Assembly: GCA_902796895.1 (NCBI GenBank)
Contig: CADBQV010000267.1
Span: 1-6,501 of the forward strand
DNA length: 6,501 nucleotides
Direction of reading: 5' to 3'
Origin: an uncultured Erysipelotrichaceae bacterium
GTDB lineage: Bacteria > Bacillota_I > Bacilli_A > Acholeplasmatales > Anaeroplasmataceae
Shown here: positions 1 to 6,474 of the stretch, piece after piece
How positions within the stretch are numbered: position 1 is the first letter of the stretch
How the letters are laid out: every line of letters begins with the position of its first letter
Made by a program: the position numbers and the translations under genes
The notes under the pieces: model-generated
Seen by the model: only the letters and a program-made list of their open reading frames with translations
What the model was told of the DNA's origin: nothing
Database searches by the model: none

Positions 1-348
1 ATGATTGTTAAAAATGCTTTTTCTGATGAAATATGCATCAATAACTCAGTTAAATGGCAAAAGGGTAGACCACAAGGTCAAGAAAATGCTAAATTCTTTA
101 ATGACATTGATAAATTAATGCGTGTTGACTTACCAAAAACAGAAGGCAAGAAAACAAGAAAATTATATATTATATATCCTAATGCTAGATTACTTTTAAA
201 ATATATAAATGAATGTGAAATGGAATTTGTATATCCTATAACAGATGTATATGGAACTAATGTTGTTACATATTTTGAATTTAAGGATGATATTAATATT
301 CCATATAAAATTGAAGAAGAAGCAGAGAAAAAGAAAAATAAAATATAG
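1..348 (+). CDS. Hypothetical protein, 115 aa visible; 5' end possibly outside the window
   Basis: I do not recognise this protein. The frame is open from the first base, which is an ATG. No upstream sequence is visible, so this may be the true start or an internal methionine of a longer gene. The product is soluble-looking: no signal peptide or membrane segment is evident. It has a lysine-rich middle (about residues 46-54), a hydrophobic strand-like stretch YIIYPNARLLLKYI (about 56-69) and a second beta-like part around 76-93. It ends in a charged tail rich in Glu and Lys (about 104-115). Base composition matches the neighbours. The stop codon lies inside the stem of an intrinsic terminator, which supports this being the real 3' end of a transcribed gene. 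The terminator separates it from mutS2, so shared function with the downstream genes is not implied. Confidence 0.55.
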   Translation: MIVKNAFSDEICINNSVKWQKGRPQGQENAKFFNDIDKLMRVDLPKTEGKKTRKLYIIYPNARLLLKYINECEMEFVYPITDVYGTNVVTYFEFKDDINIPYKIEEEAEKKKNKI

Positions 349-369
349 GTTAAAAGCCTATATTTTTTT
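340..369 (+). terminator. Intrinsic terminator after the first gene
   Basis: The arm 340-349 (AAAATATAGG) is complementary to 357-366 (CCTATATTTT), giving a 10-bp stem with a 7-nt loop at 350-356. The run of T from 363 to 369 overlaps the 3' arm. The stop codon of the upstream gene (346-348) is inside the 5' arm. The stem is AT-rich, so termination may be partial, and some read-through into mutS2 is possible. Confidence 0.7.
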
Positions 370-372
370 ATA

Positions 373-380
373 AGAAGGTG
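373..380 (+). promoter_or_regulatory. Ribosome binding site of mutS2
   Basis: AGAAGGTG ends 4 nt before the ATG at 385 and matches much of the Shine-Dalgarno consensus AGAAAGGAGGTG. It fixes the mutS2 start at 385. Confidence 0.7.
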
Positions 381-384
381 TCTT

Positions 385-2703
385 ATGTTTGATATTAATG
401 TACTTGAATTTAATAAAATATTAGATGATTTAAAAGGCTATATAAAAACTAATTATGCCAAAATTAAATTAGAAGAATTAGATATTAATTCAAGCTATGA
501 TGAAATTAAAAAAAGAATAGATGAAACTAAAGAAGCATATGATGATTTAGTTAAAATAGGAGATATTCCACTTGATGGCTTAAAGGATGTTAAAATGTCT
601 ATTAAAAGATCTACATTATCTGGAGTATTAGATCCTATCGAATTATTAAATATTGTAGGATTAATAGATGCATCAAGTAATACTATAAAATATTTTAAGC
701 AATTAGATGGATTAAAATTAGATAATAAAAATTTATATGAATATGTTAATAAATTAGAATTACCTAAGAATTTAAAATCATCAATTACACTTGCTATATC
801 AAGTGAAGGTAGTGTATTAGATAATGCATCTAGAGATTTATTTGTCATTAGAAGAAGCTTAAAATCATTAGAAAATAGATTAAGAAGTAAATTAAATGAA
901 ATAATTCAAACTAATTCAGATAAATTAACTGATTCATTAATAGTTCAAAGAGATGGAAGAATGTGTCTTCCTGTTAAAATTGAATATAAAAATAGCTTTA
1001 AAGGTGTATTACATGATACATCATCAAGTAATACAACTGCATATATTGAACCAGAAGCTACATTTGAAATAGCTAATCAAATTGAATCATACCTTGCAGA
1101 AGAAAGAAAAGAAATACAAGTTATTTTAAAGAATTTATCACTTTTAGTATCAAGTGAGGCTGATTTATTATTAAATGATTTAGAAATGCTTACTGCACTT
1201 GATTTAATATTTGCTAAAGCCATATATTCTAAAAATAATAATTATAATGATATTAAATTTATTAATAATAATTATTTTGATATTAAAAAAGCTAAACATC
1301 CATTAATTGATAAAGAAAAATGTGTTCCAATCGATATTAAAATAACTGATACTAATTCAGTTATAGTTATAACAGGACCTAATACAGGTGGTAAAACTGT
1401 TACATTAAAAACTGTAGGAATCTTACATTTAATGGTTTATTTAGGATTATTTGTACCTGCATCACAGGATTCATCATTTGGTTATTTTAAAAATATATTA
1501 GTTGATATTGGTGATGAACAATCAATTGAACAATCATTATCTACATTCTCATCACATATGACTAAAATTGTTAAAATAATTGAAAATGCTGATTCAGAAA
1601 GTCTAATATTATTAGATGAATTAGGAAGTGGTACTGACCCTAAGGAAGGATCTAGCCTTGCTATATCTATTATTGAATATTTAAAGAATTCAAAATCAAA
1701 GGTTATAGCTACAACTCACTATAGTGAGCTTAAAACATATGCTTATAAAAATGAAGGTATAATAAACGCATCAGTAGAATTCAATACTGATACACTTATG
1801 CCTACATATCGCTTATTAATGGGAGTGCCTGGTAAATCTAACGCAATTGAAATAGCTAAAAGATTAGGATTAAATGATCAAATTATTAATAATGCTAGAT
1901 TAGAATTAGAAAATAATAATTCTGAATCTTCTAATCTAATTGGTAATTTGGAAGAAGAAATTACTAATGAAAGAAAGAAAATAGAAGAATTAGAATTAGA
2001 AAAACAAAAATATGAAAAATTAGTTTATGATTTAAATAAAGAAAAAATAGATTTAGTTAAAAAGACTGATAAGATTATAAATGATGCTAAAAATAAAGCT
2101 AAAGAAATCATCAATGAAGCTAAAGAAGAATCTAATAAATTAATCACTGAAATTAAAAACATGAGTGAAGAAAACTTCAAGGAGCATGAGCTTGCTGAAT
2201 TAAAAAGAAAAGCAAGAAGCCTTGATATTAAACAAAATGATGAAGAAATCTTTAATGATGAATTAAATGTAGGTGATTATGTATTCATTAAATCTTATCA
2301 AAAATATGGAACTATAAGAAGAATTAATAAAGATAAATATTATGTTAATATTGGTCAATTTGAAATGGAATTCAAAAAGAGTGAATTAACACTTAGTGCT
2401 AAACCTCAAGAAAAACCAAAAAGAGAATTAAAATTATCAGGATATAATCCTGCAAGTCATGCATCACTATCTTTGGATTTAAGAGGAAAAAGATATGAAG
2501 AGGTTAAAGATTTAATGGATTCATATATTGATCAAGCATTATATGGTAATTTAAAAGAAGTAACAATCATCCATGGCTTTGGTTCAGGTGCTATAAGAAA
2601 AGCAGTATGGGAATATTTAAAAAAATCATCTCTTGTTAAAAGCTATCGTTTTGGTGGTGAGGGCGAAGGATTAAATGGTGTTACTATTGTTTATTTAAAA
2701 TAG
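385..2703 (+). CDS. mutS2: MutS2 (RqcU) ATPase with C-terminal Smr domain
   Basis: MutS2 is a cytoplasmic MutS-like ATPase that lacks the mismatch-recognition domain. In the family it has been linked to suppression of homologous recombination and, in Bacillus subtilis, to recognition and splitting of collided ribosomes. The 772 residues match the usual length of about 780. In order: a helical lever/clamp core (about 1-310); an ATPase with Walker A GPNTGGKT (331-338), Walker B ending in D411-E412, the signature ELGSGTDP (412-419) and switch histidine H445 in TTHYSELK; a charged coiled coil (about 521-612); a small KOW-like segment starting LNVGDYVFIK (627-636); and an Smr domain with LDLRGKR (697-703) and HGFGSG (730-735). 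All key motifs are intact. The start is set by AGAAGGTG just upstream. It is first in a packed gene cluster, with thiN 8 nt downstream. No convincing promoter is visible in the short gap before it. Confidence 0.97.
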   Translation: MFDINVLEFNKILDDLKGYIKTNYAKIKLEELDINSSYDEIKKRIDETKEAYDDLVKIGDIPLDGLKDVKMSIKRSTLSGVLDPIELLNIVGLIDASSNTIKYFKQLDGLKLDNKNLYEYVNKLELPKNLKSSITLAISSEGSVLDNASRDLFVIRRSLKSLENRLRSKLNEIIQTNSDKLTDSLIVQRDGRMCLPVKIEYKNSFKGVLHDTSSSNTTAYIEPEATFEIANQIESYLAEERKEIQVILKNLSLLVSSEADLLLNDLEMLTALDLIFAKAIYSKNNNYNDIKFINNNYFDIKKAKHPLIDKEKCVPIDIKITDTNSVIVITGPNTGGKTVTLKTVGILHLMVYLGLFVPASQDSSFGYFKNILVDIGDEQSIEQSLSTFSSHMTKIVKIIENADSESLILLDELGSGTDPKEGSSLAISIIEYLKNSKSKVIATTHYSELKTYAYKNEGIINASVEFNTDTLMPTYRLLMGVPGKSNAIEIAKRLGLNDQIINNARLELENNNSESSNLIGNLEEEITNERKKIEELELEKQKYEKLVYDLNKEKIDLVKKTDKIINDAKNKAKEIINEAKEESNKLITEIKNMSEENFKEHELAELKRKARSLDIKQNDEEIFNDELNVGDYVFIKSYQKYGTIRRINKDKYYVNIGQFEMEFKKSELTLSAKPQEKPKRELKLSGYNPASHASLSLDLRGKRYEEVKDLMDSYIDQALYGNLKEVTIIHGFGSGAIRKAVWEYLKKSSLVKSYRFGGEGEGLNGVTIVYLK

Positions 2704-2707
2704 AGGT
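2703..2707 (+). promoter_or_regulatory. Ribosome binding site of thiN, overlapping the mutS2 stop
   Basis: GAGGT begins on the last base of the mutS2 TAG stop (2701-2703) and sits 4 nt before the ATG at 2712. This layout suggests that a ribosome finishing mutS2 could reinitiate on thiN. Confidence 0.6.
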
Positions 2708-2711
2708 AAAT

Positions 2712-3311
2712 ATGAAAGCGGCAATAATTTTAAAGGATGCAAATTTAATAAATTTTAAAAATGAATATGATATTATTATTGGCGCTGATAGAGGTGCCTT
2801 GCATGCCATAAATTGTGGCATAATACCAGATATATCTATTGGAGATTTTGATTCTGTAACAAATGATGAATATAAATTAATTGAATCAAAATCAAAAAAA
2901 ATAATTAAGCTTAATCCAATTAAGGATACAAGTGATACAAATTCAGCAGTTAGTTTAGTTAAAAATTATGATGAAATATATATTTTAGGTGGTATAAAAG
3001 GAAATAGAATAGAACATCTATTTGCTAATGTAATAGATTTAATTAATAATCCTAATTTAAAAATGTTAAATGAAAATTCATTATTTGAAACTATTACAAA
3101 TAATAATTATAAAGTAAAAGAAGGATATAAATTTATATCTATATTTGCTATAGAAGATTCTATAATAAGCTTATATGGCTTTAAATATAATTTATGTAAT
3201 TATTTACTTAAAACTAATGATCCACTTTGTATATCAAATGAAATAATAAATAATCCTAAAATAGATTTAATAAAAGGAAAATTATTAATTATATACACTC
3301 ATGCAGATTAA
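2712..3311 (+). CDS. thiN: Thiamine pyrophosphokinase (YloS/ThiN type)
   Basis: This enzyme transfers pyrophosphate from ATP to thiamine to give the cofactor thiamine pyrophosphate; in the cell it allows use of imported thiamine. Family landmarks are visible in order: GADRGA (24-29), the GDFDS metal/phosphate-binding motif (44-48), KDTSDTN (71-77, where most relatives have KDxTDTE), GNRIEH (97-102, in place of the usual GRLDH) and, in the thiamine-binding C-terminal part, ISLYGFKYNL followed by a CISNEI segment. At 199 residues it is slightly shorter than the roughly 210-residue family norm, but both ends look complete. The substitutions T74 to S, E77 to N and D101 to E are mostly conservative, so activity is likely but not certain. 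It lies 8 nt after mutS2 and overlaps the following MATE gene by 11 nt. No TPP riboswitch is visible upstream. Confidence 0.92.
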   Translation: MKAAIILKDANLINFKNEYDIIIGADRGALHAINCGIIPDISIGDFDSVTNDEYKLIESKSKKIIKLNPIKDTSDTNSAVSLVKNYDEIYILGGIKGNRIEHLFANVIDLINNPNLKMLNENSLFETITNNNYKVKEGYKFISIFAIEDSIISLYGFKYNLCNYLLKTNDPLCISNEIINNPKIDLIKGKLLIIYTHAD

Positions 3312-4590
3312 AAGCTATAAAGCATATTTAATACCATCATTAATAGCTACAGTATTTTTAGCTACATACGTTATATTTGATGGTATCTTTATAGGATATA
3401 AATTATCTGATTTAGGATTATCAGCAATTAATATTGGCTGGCCTGTAGTTGCTATAATACATTCACTTGGTATTGCGCTTGGTATATCTGCAGGTATATA
3501 TATTTCTAATAAAAATGGTATAGGTGATATAAATCAAGCTAATAAAGCTAAATTAACATCTGTTATTTTACTTTTAATATTAGGAACTATATTAAGTATT
3601 ATAATATTTATATTTAAAAAACCATTATTATATCTATTTGGTGCTAATGATGAAGTATATGATTATGCTAATGAATATTTAACATATTATATATTATTTG
3701 GTGGTATACCATTTGTACTTGGACCTGCATTAATATCACTTCTTAAAAATAGCGGCAAAACTAAAATTGCGATGATATCAAGTATCAGTGCAGTATTAAT
3801 TAATTTCATTTTAGATTATTTATTAATAATCGTATTTGATTTAGGACTAAAAGGTGCAGCACTTGCATCAGTTATAGGACAAATATCATCTGTTTTAATT
3901 TGTCTTTTAGCTTATTATAAAGAATTTGTTGGTGTATCATTTAATAAATATTTTATTAAAAGATTCTTTATAGGTGCTATAGCACCTTATATCTTAAATT
4001 TTTCATATGATATTATATTAGTAATTACTAATAATATGTGTAAATATTATATTGGAAATGAAGCAATAGCTACATATGCGCTTTTAACATATGTACTTTA
4101 TGTAGTTAATGCAATATGCCAAGGAATTGGTGATGGCATTCAACCTCTATTTTCATATTATAGAGGTAAAAATGATAAAATAACTACTAAAAAATTATTA
4201 AAAAAATCTTTAATAATTTCATTTATTATTAATTCAATAATAATTATTTTATTTTATATATTTAGATATCAATTAGCAAATTTATTTAATTTATCAAAAG
4301 AAAGTACAGATATATTTATATATGCAGCTCCTTTCTATTCACTAGCATTTTTTATGATATCTATATCAAGAGTAATAATTTCTTATTTTTATTCAATTAG
4401 TAAGGATTTATATGCTAATATATTAACTATATTAGAGCCATTTATTTTGACTCCACTTTTATATTTATTATGTATTCCATTTGGCTTTAATGCCTTATGG
4501 TGGAGTTATTTAATAATTCAAGGCTTATTATTAATAATAAGTATTTTATTATATTTAAAATCAAAGAGGGATTTATGGACGGATTTATAA
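3301..4590 (+). CDS. MATE-family efflux transporter
   Basis: This is a polytopic inner-membrane protein of the multidrug and toxic compound extrusion family. Such proteins export cationic drugs or metabolites in exchange for Na+ or H+; the substrate here cannot be told from sequence. The 429 residues are close to the usual 440-460 and contain about twelve hydrophobic segments in two halves (roughly 9-206 and 221-418). Family signatures are the FDGIFIG end of helix 1 (26-32), the segment GISAGIYISNKNGIGD (61-76) and the second-half GDGIQPLFSYYRG (277-289). The ATG at 3301 places helix 1 correctly. It overlaps the thiN stop by 11 nt and has no good Shine-Dalgarno at normal distance; the nearest, AAAGG-like, ends about 20 nt upstream. 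Translation is therefore probably coupled to thiN. Its last 16 nt overlap truB. Its position between cofactor and RNA-modification genes gives no firm clue to substrate. Confidence 0.93.
   Translation: MQIKSYKAYLIPSLIATVFLATYVIFDGIFIGYKLSDLGLSAINIGWPVVAIIHSLGIALGISAGIYISNKNGIGDINQANKAKLTSVILLLILGTILSIIIFIFKKPLLYLFGANDEVYDYANEYLTYYILFGGIPFVLGPALISLLKNSGKTKIAMISSISAVLINFILDYLLIIVFDLGLKGAALASVIGQISSVLICLLAYYKEFVGVSFNKYFIKRFFIGAIAPYILNFSYDIILVITNNMCKYYIGNEAIATYALLTYVLYVVNAICQGIGDGIQPLFSYYRGKNDKITTKKLLKKSLIISFIINSIIIILFYIFRYQLANLFNLSKESTDIFIYAAPFYSLAFFMISISRVIISYFYSISKDLYANILTILEPFILTPLLYLLCIPFGFNALWWSYLIIQGLLLIISILLYLKSKRDLWTDL
4564..4570 (+). promoter_or_regulatory. Ribosome binding site that fixes the truB start
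   Basis: AAGAGGG lies inside the MATE coding sequence, 4 nt before the ATG at 4575. The in-frame ATG at 4497 has no such site, and its extra 26 residues do not resemble a TruB N-terminus. Confidence 0.7.
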
Positions 4591-5429
4591 TATTTGATAA
4601 ACCAAAAGGGATATCAAGCTTTAAAGCAATTGAAAAATTAAAGCATAAATTAAATTTAAATAAAGTAGGTCATAATGGTACCCTTGATCCTAATGCAACA
4701 GGATTAATGGTAGTAGCATCAGGTAAGGCAACCAAATTATTAAAGCTAATTAATGAGCATGATAAAAGATATATAGCTACAATATCATTTGGTTATTTAA
4801 CTAAAAGCTATGACTTAGATTCAGATATTTTAAAAGATTATTTTATGGATGTTAATTTATCTGATATTAAAAAGAATATAGAAATATTAAAAAATAAAAC
4901 TAAACAAATCCCTCCAATGACATCTGCAATAAAAATAAATGGTAAAAAATTATATGAATATCAAAATGAAGGTATAGATATAAAGCCTAAAGAAAGAGAT
5001 ATAAAAATATATGATATTAAAATATTATCTGATTTAAGATTAATTAATAATCACTATGAAATAGATATAGAATTATATGTATCTAAAGGCTTTTATGTAA
5101 GAAGCTTCGCAAGAGATTTAGGTAATTTATTAAATGGTGATGCAATCTTAAAGGATTTAAGAAGAATAGATATAGATAATATAAATATTAAAGATTCTAA
5201 AACATTAGATGAAATAACTATAAATGATATTATTCCTATAGAAAAATATTTCGATTTTCCTAAAGTTGAAGTATCTGATTATATCGCTAAATTAGTTAAA
5301 TCAGGTATTACATTAGATGACAGACAAACAAATTTAAAAGGTTGCTTTTATGTAGTTAATAATTGTGATATAATAGCTATATATGAAGAAGTAGACGATA
5401 ATAAATATAAGCCTATAATTATATTTTAG
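4575..5429 (+). CDS. truB: tRNA pseudouridine(55) synthase TruB
   Basis: TruB converts U55 in the T-loop of nearly all elongator tRNAs to pseudouridine and also helps tRNA folding. With the start at 4575 the protein has 284 residues, a little under the usual 290-310, and opens with the classic MDGFIIFDKPKGISS. The catalytic motif is GHNGTLDPNATG (32-43) with the nucleophile Asp38; most relatives have Thr where Asn34 stands. Further family motifs follow: KRYIATISFGYLT, QIPPMTSAIKINGKKLYEYQ, YVRSFARDLG and LRRID. The usual Arg in the segment after LYE is replaced (YQNEG), a mild divergence. A C-terminal PUA-like extension appears short. The gene starts inside the 3' end of the MATE gene (16-nt overlap) and is followed 17 nt later by ribF, its conserved partner in Bacillota. 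The usual rbfA and infB neighbours upstream are missing. Confidence 0.95.
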   Translation: MDGFIIFDKPKGISSFKAIEKLKHKLNLNKVGHNGTLDPNATGLMVVASGKATKLLKLINEHDKRYIATISFGYLTKSYDLDSDILKDYFMDVNLSDIKKNIEILKNKTKQIPPMTSAIKINGKKLYEYQNEGIDIKPKERDIKIYDIKILSDLRLINNHYEIDIELYVSKGFYVRSFARDLGNLLNGDAILKDLRRIDIDNINIKDSKTLDEITINDIIPIEKYFDFPKVEVSDYIAKLVKSGITLDDRQTNLKGCFYVVNNCDIIAIYEEVDDNKYKPIIIF

Positions 5430-5436
5430 TTTGGTT

Positions 5437-5442
5437 GGTGAT
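5437..5442 (+). promoter_or_regulatory. Ribosome binding site that fixes the ribF start
   Basis: GGTGAT matches the 5' part of the 16S anti-Shine-Dalgarno region (complement of ATCACC) and lies 4 nt before the ATG at 5447. The in-frame TTG at 5435 has no site before it, so ATG 5447 is preferred. Confidence 0.6.
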
Positions 5443-5446
5443 TTAT

Positions 5447-6358
5447 ATGAAATCAATTTTTATTAAAGATAAAAATTTTGTTACATTGCCAGAACCAGTT
5501 TGTGCAGCAATTGGTAATTTTGATGGTGTTCATTTAGGACATCAAAAATTAATTGATGAATGTAAAAGACATAATTATAAATCTGCAGTTTTAACATTTT
5601 ATCCTCATCCATCAGTGTTTTTGAAAAAGATTCCTAATTATCCTTTAATTACACCACTTGAAATTAAAACAGATATTTTATCAAGACTTGGAATTGATTA
5701 TTTAATAGTAATAGAATTTAATTTAGAAATGGCATCTATGCCTAAAGATGAATTCATTGAAAAAATGAAATTCATGAATATTAAATCATGTGTTTGTGGC
5801 TATGATTTTACATTCGGTAAGATGGCAGAAGGTACAATTAGAGATTTAGCAAAAGAATTCGAATTTTACGAAGTTAAAAAATATGTATTTGATGATGTAA
5901 GAGTATCTTCAACATATATAAGAGAATTATTATCATCAGGTGATGTATTTAAAGCTAAAAGATTATTAGGTAGACCATATTCAATGAGAGGAAGAGTTAA
6001 ATTTGGTAACCAACAAGGACGCTTAATTGGCTTTCCTACAGCTAATATAGATTATAAAAATTATTTTGTACCTAAAACTGGCGTTTATTTTGTTAATGTA
6101 AAAATAGATAATGTCTTATATTTAGGTATGGCAAATATTGGTCATAACCCAACATTTAATTTTAAAGAAAATATCGAGCTTGAGGTTCATATATTTAATT
6201 TTGATGATGATATATATGATAATCAAGTTGAAGTAATATTTATCAATAGAATTAGAGATGAAAAAAGATTTAATAATAAAGATGAATTAATAAATCAGCT
6301 TAAAAAAGATCGTAGCGAATGCTTAAATTATGCAGGAGATTTATATTTAACAAAATAG
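5447..6358 (+). CDS. ribF: Bifunctional riboflavin kinase / FAD synthetase RibF
   Basis: RibF phosphorylates riboflavin to FMN and then adenylates FMN to FAD in the cytoplasm. The 303 residues fit the family (about 305-315). The N-terminal nucleotidyltransferase half has GNFDGVHLGH (23-32) with the HxGH signature, the segment FYPHPSVFLKK, GYDFTFGKMAEGT and the STYIRELLSSGD segment. The C-terminal riboflavin kinase half starts at GRPYSMRGRV (175-184) and carries GFPTAN (195-200), NIGHNPTF and LEVHIFNFD with the probable catalytic Glu246. Both activities look intact. The chosen ATG follows GGTGAT; an upstream TTG would add four residues without benefit. It lies 17 nt after truB and is followed by rpsO, the standard truB-ribF-rpsO order. 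No FMN riboswitch precedes it, and no clear terminator follows, so transcripts probably run on into rpsO. Confidence 0.96.
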   Translation: MKSIFIKDKNFVTLPEPVCAAIGNFDGVHLGHQKLIDECKRHNYKSAVLTFYPHPSVFLKKIPNYPLITPLEIKTDILSRLGIDYLIVIEFNLEMASMPKDEFIEKMKFMNIKSCVCGYDFTFGKMAEGTIRDLAKEFEFYEVKKYVFDDVRVSSTYIRELLSSGDVFKAKRLLGRPYSMRGRVKFGNQQGRLIGFPTANIDYKNYFVPKTGVYFVNVKIDNVLYLGMANIGHNPTFNFKENIELEVHIFNFDDDIYDNQVEVIFINRIRDEKRFNNKDELINQLKKDRSECLNYAGDLYLTK

Positions 6359-6361
6359 TTC

Positions 6362-6390
6362 TTGCATATTTAAAAAAAATATATTATACT
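6362..6390 (+). promoter_or_regulatory. Sigma-A-type promoter for rpsO
   Basis: TTGCAT (6362-6367) and TATACT (6385-6390) are separated by exactly 17 nt, with an A-run in the spacer. Each hexamer is close to the TTGACA/TATAAT consensus. Transcription would start near 6396-6398, giving a leader of about 78 nt. The promoter begins 3 nt after the ribF stop codon, so rpsO can be transcribed independently of the upstream cluster. Confidence 0.72.
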
Positions 6391-6396
6391 ACTAGA

Positions 6397-6474
6397 GTAC
6401 GTTTTTCTTAGATGATAAATTCTCCAATTACATCTCAGAGATACGCAAATAATTTATATAGGAGGAATTTTAAA
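6397..6474 (+). promoter_or_regulatory. Structured rpsO leader, putative S15 autoregulatory RNA
   Basis: The arm 6400-6414 pairs with 6431-6445 over 15 positions with only two mismatches (U-U at 6403/6442 and U-C at 6409/6436) and one G-U pair, forming a long hairpin. Its 16-nt loop (6415-6430) contains 6417-6425 AAATTCTCC, which can pair with 6461-6470 GGAGGAATTT, bulging only one G at 6464. That target is the rpsO Shine-Dalgarno region, so loop and ribosome binding site could form a pseudoknot. Ribosomal protein S15 represses its own synthesis through structured leaders in several bacteria, including an E. coli pseudoknot. That S15 binds here is inferred. The hairpin is not followed by a T-run, so it is not a terminator. 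Confidence 0.55.
6460..6465 (+). promoter_or_regulatory. Ribosome binding site of rpsO
   Basis: AGGAGG is a perfect Shine-Dalgarno core 9 nt before the ATG at 6475, the strongest in the window, as expected for a ribosomal protein gene. Most of it is complementary to the loop of the hairpin upstream. Confidence 0.85.

Noticed and set aside
263..384. Search for a mutS2 promoter in the end of the first gene and the 36-nt gap
   Set aside because: Several TTG-starting hexamers (such as TTGTTA at 263 and TTGAAG at 311) occur, but none pairs with a good -10 at 16-18 nt. I cannot support a specific site.
495..848. A 117-codon open frame on the minus strand
   Set aside because: It lies wholly inside the intact mutS2 coding sequence, has no recognisable motif, and arises easily opposite an AT-rich gene.
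2704..2711. TPP riboswitch before thiN, and an FMN riboswitch before ribF (5430-5446)
   Set aside because: The intergenic gaps are only 8 and 17 nt, far too short for either aptamer, and no aptamer-like sequence was seen in the adjoining coding ends.
4447..4476. Possible internal promoter for truB: TTGACT, 18 nt, TGTATT inside the MATE gene
   Set aside because: The -35 is good but the -10 matches only 4 of 6 and the spacing is not ideal. Such matches are expected by chance in AT-rich coding sequence.
4497..4574. Longer truB starting at the in-frame ATG at 4497
   Set aside because: The added 26 residues do not resemble TruB, would overlap the MATE gene by 94 nt, and have no ribosome binding site. 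ATG 4575 has AAGAGGG and the typical TruB N-terminus.
5435..5446. ribF start at the TTG codon at 5435
   Set aside because: It lies 5 nt after the truB stop without a ribosome binding site. The GGTGAT at 5437-5442 serves ATG 5447.
6387..6406. Short stem TACT/AGTA followed by GTTTTTC as a ribF terminator
   Set aside because: The stem is only 4 bp and overlaps the rpsO -10 element; the T-run is better explained as the 5' arm of the leader hairpin.
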